A stretch of DNA of 64,000 nt from contig JADKDZ010000005.1 in assembly GCA_016718265.1 (NCBI GenBank), positions 310,001 through 374,000 of the forward strand. Direction: 5' to 3'. Positions 36,927 to 45,272 of the stretch are shown here, in pieces. A program made the position numbers and the translations under genes. The DNA is from Uliginosibacterium sp. (GTDB lineage Bacteria > Pseudomonadota > Gammaproteobacteria > Burkholderiales > Rhodocyclaceae). Under the pieces are notes generated by a model. That model was given only the letters and a program-made list of their open reading frames with translations, searched no databases and had not been told where the DNA came from. Each line of letters opens with the position of its first letter. Positions within the stretch are counted from its first letter, which is position 1.

Positions 36927-37169
36927 CTAAGCCTTGTTCAGGTGCGCGCTGACGTAGTCAATCGCTTGCTGAACAGTAGTGATCTTCTCGGCTTCCTCAT
37001 CCGGAATTTCACACTCGAACTCTTCTTCCAGCGCCATGACCAACTCGACAGTGTCGAGCGAGTCAGCACCCAGATCGTCAACAAACGAAGACTCATTCTT
37101 GATATCAGCTTCGTTTGCACCCAGTTGCTCAGCGACGATCTTGCGGACGCGCTGTACGATGTTCTCCAT
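36927..37169 (-). CDS. acpP: Acyl carrier protein
   Basis: 80 acidic residues; the phosphopantetheine attachment serine sits in LGADSLDTVELVMALEEEF. It carries acyl chains between the Fab enzymes encoded around it and PlsX. AcpS, which activates it, is at 22.9 kb. The gap of 106 nt to fabG is the largest in the cluster and could hold an extra promoter, as expected for such an abundant protein. Confidence 0.99.
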   Translation of the reverse strand: MENIVQRVRKIVAEQLGANEADIKNESSFVDDLGADSLDTVELVMALEEEFECEIPDEEAEKITTVQQAIDYVSAHLNKA

Positions 37170-37275
37170 GGAATCGCTCCTTCTGTTAAAGCGTGCAGGT
37201 CAAAAACCCGCTTAGTTTAGCAAAAAATCCAGCATAACTTCAGCCATCTGCAGCGTTCGGCCGCTTATAGCCTAG

Positions 37276-38016
37276 TCAAGCCATATACATCCCGCCGTTG
37301 ACGTGGATGGTCGTACCCGTGATATAGCTGGCAGCGGGGGAGGCTAGGAAACCTACCGTCGCTGCGATTTCTTCAGGTCGCCCCAAACGGCCCAAGGCGA
37401 TCTGAGCCTGCAAGAGGTCGCGCTGCGCGTCGGGAAGGTCCTTGGTCATATCGGTATCGATAAAACCGGGCGCAATGCAGTTTACCGTGATATTGCGGCT
37501 ACCCAGCTCCCTGGCCAGAGCGCGCGACATCCCTGCCACACCGGCTTTCGCGGCGGCGTAGTTTGCCTGCCCAATGTTACCGGAGCTACCGACGACCGAG
37601 GTGATGTTGATGATCCGGCCACTACGTGCCTTCATCATGCCACGCATCACCAGCTTGGACAGACGAAACACCGCCTTGAGATTGGTATCCAGCACGGCAT
37701 CCCACTCTTCGTCCTTCATTCGCAAGGCAATGTTGTCGCGCGTTACGCCGGCATTATTGACCAGCACGTTGACGCAGCCGAACTCACTCTCAATCTGGGC
37801 GAACGCAGCTTCCGATGCTGCAGCGTCGGTCACGTTCAAGCAAATGCCACGCCCCTTGATGCCAGCTTCCTTCAGGGCATCAGAAATCAGTGCGGCGCCC
37901 TGCTCGGTCGTTGCTGTACCGATCACCGTCGCACCCTTGGCACCCAGTTCGAGCGCAATCGCTTTGCCTATCCCGCGCGTTGCCCCTGTCACGAGGGCGA
38001 CTTGATTCTCAAGCAT
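37276..38016 (-). CDS. fabG: 3-oxoacyl-[acyl-carrier-protein] reductase
   Basis: An NADPH-dependent short-chain dehydrogenase. 246 residues: the cofactor loop TGATRGIGKAIAL, NNAGVTRDN, and the catalytic Ser in NITSVVGSSGNIGQ with Tyr/Lys in ANYAAAKAG. ATG 38016 is the standard start. It sits between fabD and acpP. Confidence 0.98.
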   Translation of the reverse strand: MLENQVALVTGATRGIGKAIALELGAKGATVIGTATTEQGAALISDALKEAGIKGRGICLNVTDAAASEAAFAQIESEFGCVNVLVNNAGVTRDNIALRMKDEEWDAVLDTNLKAVFRLSKLVMRGMMKARSGRIINITSVVGSSGNIGQANYAAAKAGVAGMSRALARELGSRNITVNCIAPGFIDTDMTKDLPDAQRDLLQAQIALGRLGRPEEIAATVGFLASPAASYITGTTIHVNGGMYMA

Positions 38017-38035
38017 CAGAATTCCTCTAATTCAT

Positions 38036-38977
38036 TCAGGCCGGCACGAGCAACCGAGAGACCGAGTCGCTGTCAAAGGCGGCCTCAGCCGTAATCTCCG
38101 GTGCAATACGCTTAACCAGACCTGCTAAAACCTTACCGGGGCCGAATTCGAGCACAGTATCGAGCGGTTGCGCAACCATCGTTTGCACGATCTCAATCCA
38201 ACGCACGGGGCTGAATGCCTGACGCACCAGCGCATCCCGTATCGCGTCGGGGCTGCTTTCGCACTTGACGTCAACGTTGTTGAGCACGGGGATCACAGGA
38301 GACATGAGCCTCGTAGCGGCCAAGCGTTCAGCCAAACGTTCTGCTGCAGGCCTCATCAGTGCGCAGTGAAAAGGAGCACTCACAGGGAGCGCCACGGCGC
38401 GCTTCGCGCCACGCGCCTTGCAGGCCTCCATCGCTCGTGCCACGGCGGTGGCGTGCCCCGCGATCACAATTTGCACAGGCGAGTTCATATTGGCCGGCGA
38501 GACCACTTGCCCCTGCGCAGACGCCTCACAGGCAGCAATGACATCTTCCGGGCTCAAATTCAATATCGCAGCCATGCCGCCTTCACCGGCAGGTACCGCC
38601 TCCTGCATGGCCTGAGCACGAAACCGAACCAGCTTGACTGCGTCGGCAAAATCTAGCGCTTCTGCCGCGACCAGCGCAGCGTACTCGCCCAGACTGTGCC
38701 CAGCCAGCACAGCTGGCTTGGCCCCTCCGGCGGCCAACCATGCGCGCCAAACCGCCACGCCCGCCGTCAGCATGACAGGCTGCGTATTCGCAGTCAGCGC
38801 AAGTTCTTCGCTCGGACCGGCTGCCACGAGTTGCCAGAGATCTTGCCCGAGCGCCTCGGAGGCTTCAGCGAAACAGTCGCGAACCACTGCCGACTGCTCG
38901 AACGAATTCATCATGCCGACAGACTGAGACCCCTGTCCGGGAAAAACAACAGCAAAGGGCTTCACAGCATTGGTCAC
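38036..38977 (-). CDS. fabD: Malonyl-CoA:ACP transacylase
   Basis: Loads malonate onto AcpP. 313 residues: FPGQGSQSVGMM at the N-terminus, the nucleophile in GHSLGEYAALVA, and His in PVSAPFHCALM. The start was placed at GTG 38977 (VTNAVKPFAVVF), which has AAGGAG about 9 nt upstream and gives the normal length; an open extension upstream reads into fabH sequence and is not family-like. Confidence 0.96.
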   Translation of the reverse strand: MTNAVKPFAVVFPGQGSQSVGMMNSFEQSAVVRDCFAEASEALGQDLWQLVAAGPSEELALTANTQPVMLTAGVAVWRAWLAAGGAKPAVLAGHSLGEYAALVAAEALDFADAVKLVRFRAQAMQEAVPAGEGGMAAILNLSPEDVIAACEASAQGQVVSPANMNSPVQIVIAGHATAVARAMEACKARGAKRAVALPVSAPFHCALMRPAAERLAERLAATRLMSPVIPVLNNVDVKCESSPDAIRDALVRQAFSPVRWIEIVQTMVAQPLDTVLEFGPGKVLAGLVKRIAPEITAEAAFDSDSVSRLLVPA

Positions 38978-39005
38978 GACAGCATTCTCCTTGTTGGTGT
39001 ACAAC

Positions 39006-39971
39006 TCAGTACCGCAGCAAAACAGCGCCCCAGGTAAACCCGCCCCCGACGCCTTGCAACAGCACATTTTGCCCACGACGGATACGACCATCACGAATGG
39101 CTGCATTCATGGCCATCGGAACAGATGCTGCCGAAGTATTGCCATGTCGATCCACCGTCACGACGACGCGATCCATTTCTACATCCAGACGCTTCGCGAC
39201 AGCCTGGATGATGCGGCTATTGGCTTGGTGAGGAATAAACCACCCCAGATCTTTGGCGCTCAATCCCGCTATCTCGAGCACTTCTAGCGCGACTTCTTCC
39301 AGTGCACGCACCGCAAGCTTGAACACGGCCTGTCCATCCATGCTGACCAAGGGAGAACCGATACCTTTGCCACCACTGAAGCGCGCATTGGCGGAGAGAA
39401 TATTGGTTTGCGTTCCGTCTGCATGGACGGCTGTCGCCAATACGCCGGGTTGATCGTCAGCGGCCAGAATCATGGCCCCGGCGCCGTCACCAAATAGCAC
39501 GCAGGTGCTGCGGTCTTCCCAGTTCAGAATGTTCGAGAGCGTTTCCGCGCCAATGACCATGGCACGCTTGTGAGAGCCGGAGCGAATGAACTTGTCTGCA
39601 ATCGTCAGGGCGTAAACAAAGCCGCTGCACACCGCCTGAACGTCGAAAGCCGGCACGCCTGCAGGAACACCCAAAGCACTCTGCACCAAACAGGCAGTGC
39701 TCGGAAATATCATATCTGGCGTGGTGGTTGCGACAATCAACAAGTCGATGTCTGCGGGAGTCAGCCCGGCCGCGTCAAGCGCTTCGCGCCCTGCCTTCGC
39801 GGCTAGCTGGCTGGTCGTAACACCCGCATCCGCGTAGTGACGAAACCGAATCCCGGTTCTACCGATCATCCACTCATCAGACGTCTCGATTCCACGCGCA
39901 ACCAAATCATCATTGCTGATCGGCGCCCCCGGCAAACAAGCACCGGTTCCCACCACACGGCTGAAAATCAT
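39006..39971 (-). CDS. fabH: 3-oxoacyl-[acyl-carrier-protein] synthase III
   Basis: Starts fatty-acid synthesis by condensing acetyl-CoA with malonyl-ACP. 321 residues with the Cys-His-Asn triad: Cys in FDVQAVCSGFVYAL, His in GWFIPHQANSRII, Asn in DRHGNTSAASVP. The start overlaps the plsX stop (ATGA). Confidence 0.98.
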   Translation of the reverse strand: MIFSRVVGTGACLPGAPISNDDLVARGIETSDEWMIGRTGIRFRHYADAGVTTSQLAAKAGREALDAAGLTPADIDLLIVATTTPDMIFPSTACLVQSALGVPAGVPAFDVQAVCSGFVYALTIADKFIRSGSHKRAMVIGAETLSNILNWEDRSTCVLFGDGAGAMILAADDQPGVLATAVHADGTQTNILSANARFSGGKGIGSPLVSMDGQAVFKLAVRALEEVALEVLEIAGLSAKDLGWFIPHQANSRIIQAVAKRLDVEMDRVVVTVDRHGNTSAASVPMAMNAAIRDGRIRRGQNVLLQGVGGGFTWGAVLLRY

Positions 39972-41011
39972 GCGGACACGTCCTCTTGGGTCGAAGAAAC
40001 CGCCTGCGCGGAATAAATGCTCATGCGTGAAGCAATGCGTTCGATCAAATCATGTCGGGCGGCCTCGACGGCTCGTTTGACCGCTTGCGTAAACGCAAAG
40101 GCGTCTGCCGATCCATGGCTCTTCACGACAATGCCGCGCAAGCCCAACAAGCAGCCGCCATTGTAGAGACGGGAGTCGAAGCGCGCACGAAAACGTTTGA
40201 GAACAGGCATCGCCACCATTGCCGCCAAGCGCGAGAACCACGACCGCGTAAACTCGTCGCGCAGAAACAGCGACATCATTCTTGCCAGGCCCTCGGAGGT
40301 CTTCAGCGCAACATTGCCAACAAAGCCATCACACACGACGACGTCAGTCGTACCCTTGTAGATGTCATCGCCTTCGACATTGCCGTAAAAGTTCAAACCC
40401 GAGGCGCGAAGCAGCTCATTGGCACGCTTGACGACTTCATTGCCCTTGATATCCTCGGATCCATTATTGAGGAGCCCCACTGAGGGCGCCTCGCAGTGCT
40501 CAACCGCTTCCACCAGCATCGCACCCATGATCCCGAACTGGAGAAGATGCTCCGCCTCACAGTCGACATTTGCCCCGAGATCAAGCATGCACGCATGCCC
40601 CTTCATTGTGGGCAAATTCTGGGCGATCGCCGGGCGATCAATTCCGGGCAAGGTTTTGAGCACAAAACGGGAGATGGCCATCAAGGCACCCGTATTGCCG
40701 GCGGAAACGACCGCCTGCGCCGAGCCTTCTTTGACTAGATCGATCGCGACGCGCATGGACGAGTCCTTCTTCGCACGCATCGCGACGACCGGCGACTCAT
40801 CCATGGCCACCACTTCAGACGCATGTCGAACTTGCGCGCGCTCGCCAAACTCCCCCAGAGAGGCCAATACTGAATCGCCGAATGCAGAGGGGAGACCGAC
40901 CAGAACAACGCGCAGGTCTGGGTCTGCACGCAAGCAAGTCATGGCAGCGGGAATCGTCACAGAGGGTCCGTGATCCCCCCCCATGCAATCAATCGCAATC
41001 GTTGTGTGCAT
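39968..41011 (-). CDS. plsX: Phosphate acyltransferase PlsX
   Basis: Makes acyl-phosphate from acyl-ACP for phospholipid synthesis. 347 residues: TTIAIDCMGGDHGPSVTIPA at the N-terminus, VVSAGNTGALMAIS, LDLGANVDCEAEHL and DGFVGNVALKTSEGLA. It lies downstream of rpmF (160 nt) and is coupled to fabH, the standard rpmF-plsX-fab order. Confidence 0.97.
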   Translation of the reverse strand: MHTTIAIDCMGGDHGPSVTIPAAMTCLRADPDLRVVLVGLPSAFGDSVLASLGEFGERAQVRHASEVVAMDESPVVAMRAKKDSSMRVAIDLVKEGSAQAVVSAGNTGALMAISRFVLKTLPGIDRPAIAQNLPTMKGHACMLDLGANVDCEAEHLLQFGIMGAMLVEAVEHCEAPSVGLLNNGSEDIKGNEVVKRANELLRASGLNFYGNVEGDDIYKGTTDVVVCDGFVGNVALKTSEGLARMMSLFLRDEFTRSWFSRLAAMVAMPVLKRFRARFDSRLYNGGCLLGLRGIVVKSHGSADAFAFTQAVKRAVEAARHDLIERIASRMSIYSAQAVSSTQEDVSA

Positions 41012-41171
41012 TCAGCAGGAAACCCGGATCAAACCAAAAGCCAATCCTGCCGCACTGGCACAGGACAACACCCCTGGGCGCCACTCACGGAACAGGTCAG
41101 AAAAGAAACTGAAAAACAAGGCCATCGGCGAACCTGCGCGCAAGCCCGCCAACCCGTGCCACCAAGAACGA

Positions 41172-41351
41172 TTACTCGCCTTTGGCCTTGGCGACCTTCT
41201 TGCCGCGGTAGAAACCGGACGGCGAAATGTGGTGGCGCAGATGCGCTTCACCCGTCGTTGCTTCGACGGCCAGCGCCGGTGCTGTCAGGAAATCATGGGC
41301 ACGGTGCATGCCACGCTTTGACGGGGACTTCTTATTCTGTTGAACAGCCAT
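41172..41351 (-). CDS. rpmF: 50S ribosomal protein L32
   Basis: A 59-residue basic protein, MAVQQNKKSPSKRGMHRAHD at the N-terminus and ending in GFYRGKKVAKAKGE, the betaproteobacterial L32 pattern. It lacks the zinc-binding cysteines found in some L32 proteins. ATG 41351; AAGGAG lies upstream (minus strand) at a normal distance. It sits between yceD and plsX as in most proteobacteria. Confidence 0.97.
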   Translation of the reverse strand: MAVQQNKKSPSKRGMHRAHDFLTAPALAVEATTGEAHLRHHISPSGFYRGKKVAKAKGE

Positions 41352-41393
41352 GTCTTACTCCTTGATACTTTGATTCAATCGTTACGTTACGCC

Positions 41394-41894
41394 TCACCCA
41401 CGAGGCTTCAAGCCCTTGAGCGCGGCGAACGGCGAGCGTTCGTCGCCATTTTCCTGAGCCGCCGGCATACTGCAGTTCTCATGCGTCGGCGCCAGCGGCA
41501 GAGCCAACAGCAGTTCTTCTTCTATCGTCCCGGAAACATCCAGGTCGTGACCTGCATGAATCGGGTCAAAATCATCTTCTTCCAGCCCCTCATCAGGCAG
41601 CTCCTCGTTTCGAGGCACGAGCAGCAGCCGGGAGTCGGCCTCTACGAGACAGCTAACGTTACCAAGGCAACGCTGGCACTGCATCGTCAGGTTTGCCGAC
41701 GCTTTGACGTCCAGGAAGAACTTGTCGTCGCGCACGAAACCGGAGAGCGTATAACGCACACCCTGTTCGGCCCCGACATCGCACAAACTCTCGGCCAGCC
41801 TGGGCAGGCTGCAAGCATCGAGCTCACCCCCTAGCGAAGAACCTCGGCGTGCGAACTCAAACGGGTCGGGAATAACTTCTGGCTGGTGCGACAT
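41394..41894 (-). CDS. yceD: YceD/DUF177 family protein (large-ribosomal-subunit accumulation)
   Basis: 166 residues. A conserved CQRCLG motif (residues about 72-77) and a following acidic region (EELPDEGLEEDDFDPI) leading to EEELLLALPLAP are the DUF177 signature. The family is tied to 23S rRNA accumulation and always precedes rpmF. The two cysteines may bind a metal. It diverges from maf across 74 nt, which should contain the promoters of both. Confidence 0.94.
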   Translation of the reverse strand: MSHQPEVIPDPFEFARRGSSLGGELDACSLPRLAESLCDVGAEQGVRYTLSGFVRDDKFFLDVKASANLTMQCQRCLGNVSCLVEADSRLLLVPRNEELPDEGLEEDDFDPIHAGHDLDVSGTIEEELLLALPLAPTHENCSMPAAQENGDERSPFAALKGLKPRG

Positions 41895-41968
41895 AAACCG
41901 CTGATGTTATTATTTTCGCCCCCCGCTGTCAAAGCCCACATACGCATCCTGAGGAACAAACTCGCTTC

Positions 41969-42553
41969 ATGACTTCGCCTCGCCTCGTTCTGGCCTCCAC
42001 GTCGATTTATCGCAAGCAACTGCTGGAGCGCTTCGAGCTCCCTTTTGAAACCGCCCGCCCGGAGGTTGATGAAGCGCCACTCGCTGGGGAAACGCCGGAC
42101 GCCACAGCGGAGCGCCTGGCGCTCGAAAAGTCCCGCGCAGTCGCACATGCGTTTCCCGACGCCCTGATCATTGGCAGCGATCAGGTCGCACATCGCGGCG
42201 CCCAGCGCTTTGGCAAGCCCGGCAGCGTTGAGCGCGCTTGCGCTCAGCTGCGCGAGATGCGGGGCGAAAGCATCGTATTTCATACCGCCGTCTGCCTTTA
42301 TAACAGCCGGACATGCCAGCACCAGCTGGCAGGCGTGCCAACCGAAGCGCGCTTCCGGGCGCTCAGCGACGAGGAGATCGAGCGCTACGTCCGCCGCGAA
42401 ATGCCACTGGACTGCGCGGGCAGCGCCAAGTCTGAGGGGCTCGGGATCAGCTTGCTCGACTACATGCGCGGCGACGATCCGACTGCGCTCATAGGTCTGC
42501 CACTGATCACGCTGGCGCGAATGCTTCGAGCTGAAGGCATACAAGTGCCATGA
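41969..42553 (+). CDS. Maf-family nucleotide pyrophosphatase (YceF-type)
   Basis: 194 residues. The Maf signature is present: LVLASTSIYRKQLLERF at the N-terminus, RPEVDEAPL and IIGSDQVAH (the catalytic Asp). Maf proteins hydrolyse modified or non-canonical nucleoside triphosphates; a YceF-type enzyme prefers 7-methyl-GTP, and the position next to yceD/rpmF matches yceF. GAGGAACA lies upstream of ATG 41969. Confidence 0.93.
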   Translation: MTSPRLVLASTSIYRKQLLERFELPFETARPEVDEAPLAGETPDATAERLALEKSRAVAHAFPDALIIGSDQVAHRGAQRFGKPGSVERACAQLREMRGESIVFHTAVCLYNSRTCQHQLAGVPTEARFRALSDEEIERYVRREMPLDCAGSAKSEGLGISLLDYMRGDDPTALIGLPLITLARMLRAEGIQVP

Positions 42554-43269
42554 GCGCACGCACCGGCAGCCTCCACCTTTTGCCCGTTGGACTCAGCACA
42601 GCCGACCCCGCATCCAGCCATCCCGCGCAGGTGCTTCGCCAGTTCGACGCGCTGGACTACTTCATCGTCGAGCGCGCGAAAACAGCACGGGCTGAGCTCA
42701 AGCGCCTGGGTTACTCGCGGCCGATTCAAGCCGCCGAGCTCCTCGAAATCCCTGAAAAGCCCGACCGCGCCAGTCTGGACACCCTCCTGGCACCGCTCCA
42801 GGCGGGACGCGATGGCGGCCTGATGTCTGAAGCGGGCTGCCCTGCCGTGGCAGACCCCGGCGCCTTGGTCGTCCGGCGTGCCCATGAACTTGGCTTGCGA
42901 GTGATCCCTTACGTAGGACCGTCCTCGCTGTTGCTGGCATTGATGGCGTCGGGGCTCAACGGCCAGAGCTTCGCCTTCCACGGCTATCTCCCGCAGAAAC
43001 CGGATGAGCGGGCGCAAGCGATCAAACAACTGGAGAAAGAGTCTGCGAAATACAAGCGCACGCAGCTCTTCATCGAAACGCCCTATCGCAATACCGCCAT
43101 GTTGGCCAGCTTGCTGGAGTCCTGCGCCCCCTCCACGCTGATCTGCGTGGCGCGCGGCCTGACCAGCAGCAGTGAGTGGCTATGCACCCGCAGCGCCGCC
43201 AGCTGGAAGAAATCCGACCTGCCTGATCTCGACCGACAACCGACGGTCTTTTTACTGCTCGCCAGCTAG
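42550..43269 (+). CDS. SAM-dependent methyltransferase, tetrapyrrole-methylase fold (RsmI paralogue)
   Basis: 239 residues. LHLLPVGLSTAD, GLMSEAGCPAVADPGALVV and VGPSSLLLALMASGLNGQSF are the landmarks of the RsmI branch of the family, but the N-terminus lacks the usual GTPIGNL/DIT boxes, so it is not the RsmI that methylates C1402 of 16S rRNA. The substrate is unknown. The start overlaps the maf stop (ATGA), so the two are co-translated. Confidence 0.85.
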   Translation: MSARTGSLHLLPVGLSTADPASSHPAQVLRQFDALDYFIVERAKTARAELKRLGYSRPIQAAELLEIPEKPDRASLDTLLAPLQAGRDGGLMSEAGCPAVADPGALVVRRAHELGLRVIPYVGPSSLLLALMASGLNGQSFAFHGYLPQKPDERAQAIKQLEKESAKYKRTQLFIETPYRNTAMLASLLESCAPSTLICVARGLTSSSEWLCTRSAASWKKSDLPDLDRQPTVFLLLAS

Positions 43270-43273
43270 TGCA

Positions 43274-43326
43274 AAAAGACCTGCCCGGAGAGCCAATCTG
43301 GGAGCGGCTCTCCGGGCAGGTCTTTT
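43274..43326. terminator. Bidirectional Rho-independent terminator between rsmI-like gene and sppA
   Basis: A 21 bp perfect inverted repeat (43274-43294 with 43306-43326) with an 11 nt loop starts with AAAA and ends with TTTT. It lies between two convergent genes and would stop transcription from both sides. It shares the core GCCCGGAGA/TCTCCGGGC with the terminator at 2343-2389. Confidence 0.9.
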
Positions 43327-43342
43327 CAACTCCAGAACAGCC

Positions 43343-44299
43343 TTATTTGACGTCGACCTGACCCAATCCCTGCGCGATACCGGTCGATACGCTGGTGCCA
43401 AATCGTTTGGCGAAGCGCTCGGCAAAGTTCTCGTGGCGGGTGTAATCCCGGACATCCTCTACCTTCACCACCTCTCGCGCCACCGACTGAACCGTGCCGT
43501 AAGCGTCCGACAAGCCCAGCTCGATGCTCTTGGCGCCACTCCAGAACAAGCCCGAGAACATCTCCGGCGTTTCTTTCAGCCGCTTGCCACGGCCTTGCCG
43601 GACGACATCGATAAACTGCTGATGAATCTCGGCCAGCATGCCCTTGGCGAACTCGACATGCTTGGGGTTCTGCGGCGAAAACGGGTCAAGGAAGGCCTTG
43701 TTCTCGCCGGCAGTGATGCTGCGCCGTTCGACGCCCAGCTTTTCCATCGTACCGGTAAAGCCGAATCCATCCATGCGCACCCCGATCGAGCCAACGATGC
43801 TGGCTTTATCAACAAAGATTTTGTCGGTCGCAACCGCAATATAGTAGCCGCCGGACGCACACAGATCTTCAACCACCGCGTACACCGGCTTGGTCGGGAA
43901 TTTTGCACGCAAGCGCCGGATCTCGTCATTGATCATCCCGGCCTGAACGGGACTCCCGCCCGGGCTGTTGATGCGCAGGACGACTGCTTTCGAGTTCTTC
44001 GCAACAAAGGCGTCCTGCAAGGCCGGGATCACGTCCTCGGCTTTAACCTCATTCCCGGGGCCAATCGTCCCGATCAATTCGACCACCGCCACGTGCCCGG
44101 TGCTGACCGTACCGCGGTCCGTCCGTCCGTCACGCTGCGACGATTGCCAGAGCATGAGCACAACGACGCCCACATACAGAAAGCCCAACGCGCGGAAGAA
44201 AATACCCCAGCGCCGACGACGTCGATTCTCTTTCAGGCCTTCGAAGGCGATCTGCTCGAGAACTTTGCGCTCCCACCCTTGCTCGTTGCTATCGATCAT
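43343..44299 (-). CDS. sppA: Signal peptide peptidase SppA (short form)
   Basis: A membrane-bound Ser/Lys peptidase of the S49 family. 318 residues: one membrane span at about 40-60, INSPGGSPVQAG, the nucleophile Ser in CASGGYYIAVA, SIVGSIGV, and the general-base Lys likely in TAGENKAFLDPF. It degrades cleaved signal peptides. The start overlaps the Rieske gene stop (ATGA); the pair is conserved in betaproteobacteria. Confidence 0.93.
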   Translation of the reverse strand: MIDSNEQGWERKVLEQIAFEGLKENRRRRRWGIFFRALGFLYVGVVVLMLWQSSQRDGRTDRGTVSTGHVAVVELIGTIGPGNEVKAEDVIPALQDAFVAKNSKAVVLRINSPGGSPVQAGMINDEIRRLRAKFPTKPVYAVVEDLCASGGYYIAVATDKIFVDKASIVGSIGVRMDGFGFTGTMEKLGVERRSITAGENKAFLDPFSPQNPKHVEFAKGMLAEIHQQFIDVVRQGRGKRLKETPEMFSGLFWSGAKSIELGLSDAYGTVQSVAREVVKVEDVRDYTRHENFAERFAKRFGTSVSTGIAQGLGQVDVK

Positions 44300-44631
44300 G
44301 TCTCAACCAGGTAAACGTAGCCGTCTCGCTCGACAAGCTGGATTGGAAAAAGTGCTCGGCCGTGACACGGGCCACTGACGCACAGCCCTGTATCCGGTTC
44401 ATACAATGCGCCATGGGTAGCGCAGATCAAGTATAAGCCGGAATCATCGAAGAACCGGCCGGGGTTCCAGTCCAGTTCGAGCGCGACATGTCGGCATTGG
44501 TTCAACCAACCGAACACCTCGCCCTGCCAGCGCACCGCAAAGGCCGCCTGCCCTGCGGCCTCGAAGCGCACGCCGTTATCGCCAGCACGCAAATCTGCTG
44601 CGGCGCAGATCAGCCGTTCTGCGCCAGCCAT
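44296..44631 (-). CDS. Rieske [2Fe-2S] domain protein
   Basis: A stand-alone Rieske domain of 111 residues without a signal peptide or membrane span. The two cluster motifs are CRH (NQCRHVALEL) and CATH (LICATHGALYE), about 24 residues apart, followed by a CVSGPCHGR loop. It could act as a small ferredoxin. Its partner is unknown; it is coupled to sppA and overlaps the HAD gene by 22 nt. Confidence 0.92.
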   Translation of the reverse strand: MAGAERLICAAADLRAGDNGVRFEAAGQAAFAVRWQGEVFGWLNQCRHVALELDWNPGRFFDDSGLYLICATHGALYEPDTGLCVSGPCHGRALFPIQLVERDGYVYLVET

Positions 44632-45272
44632 TCGCGTAGCTCGGCCACCGAGTGAAGAATGGCGCGCGGCGATCCCGTGTGCAGATCATCGATCGAATGC
44701 GCCCCGTAGCTCATCGCCAGCGAAGCGACGCCGGCATTCTGTGCCATCAACAAATCGTGGGTGGTATCGCCAATCATGATCGTCCGCGCCGGCACCACAG
44801 CCAGCTCGTCCATCAACTCCATCAACATGGCCGGATGCGGCTTCGAGAAGCTCTCATCAGCACAGCGCGTCGCGTCGAACAATTCGCCCAACCCGCTGCT
44901 GGACAGCACCCGATTCAAGCCATTCCGTGCCTTGCCCGTTGCCACCGCCAGCAGATAGCCCTGATCACGCAAGTCTTCCAGCAAACCCCGCGCCCCATCG
45001 AACAGCATCAATTCATGGTCCCGCGCAAGGTAGTGATAGCGATAGCGCTCCGCCAACCGCGCCTGACTGGCAGAATCCAGCGCTGGCGCGACCGCGGCCA
45101 TCGCCCCGGCAAGACTCAGGCCGATCACATACGAGGCTTGCTCGCGATCCGGCTCCGCCACCCCCAGATCGCGGCAGGCCGCCTGAATCGCCATGACGAT
45201 CAGCGCCGTCGAGTCCATCAGGGTGCCGTCCCAGTCAAAGACGATCAAATCCAACTGCCGTTGCTTAGCCAT
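44610..45272 (-). CDS. HAD-family phosphatase (Gph-like)
   Basis: 220 residues. The HAD motifs are clear: I, FDWDGTLMDS; II, VATGK; III, the Lys in SKPHPAML; IV, MIGDTTHDLLMA. The Gph/PGPase-like subgroup dephosphorylates phosphoglycolate or similar small substrates; the specificity cannot be told. The start was placed at ATG 45272, which overlaps the end of rluC by 8 nt. The rluC-HAD-Rieske-sppA order is common in betaproteobacteria. Confidence 0.92.
   Translation of the reverse strand: MAKQRQLDLIVFDWDGTLMDSTALIVMAIQAACRDLGVAEPDREQASYVIGLSLAGAMAAVAPALDSASQARLAERYRYHYLARDHELMLFDGARGLLEDLRDQGYLLAVATGKARNGLNRVLSSSGLGELFDATRCADESFSKPHPAMLMELMDELAVVPARTIMIGDTTHDLLMAQNAGVASLAMSYGAHSIDDLHTGSPRAILHSVAELREWLAQNG

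Noticed and set aside
43274..43326. The 21 bp perfect inverted repeat as an attachment site or transposon end
   Set aside because: It sits between two convergent genes, is flanked by A and T runs and has no integrase, transposase or target duplication nearby; a bidirectional terminator explains it.
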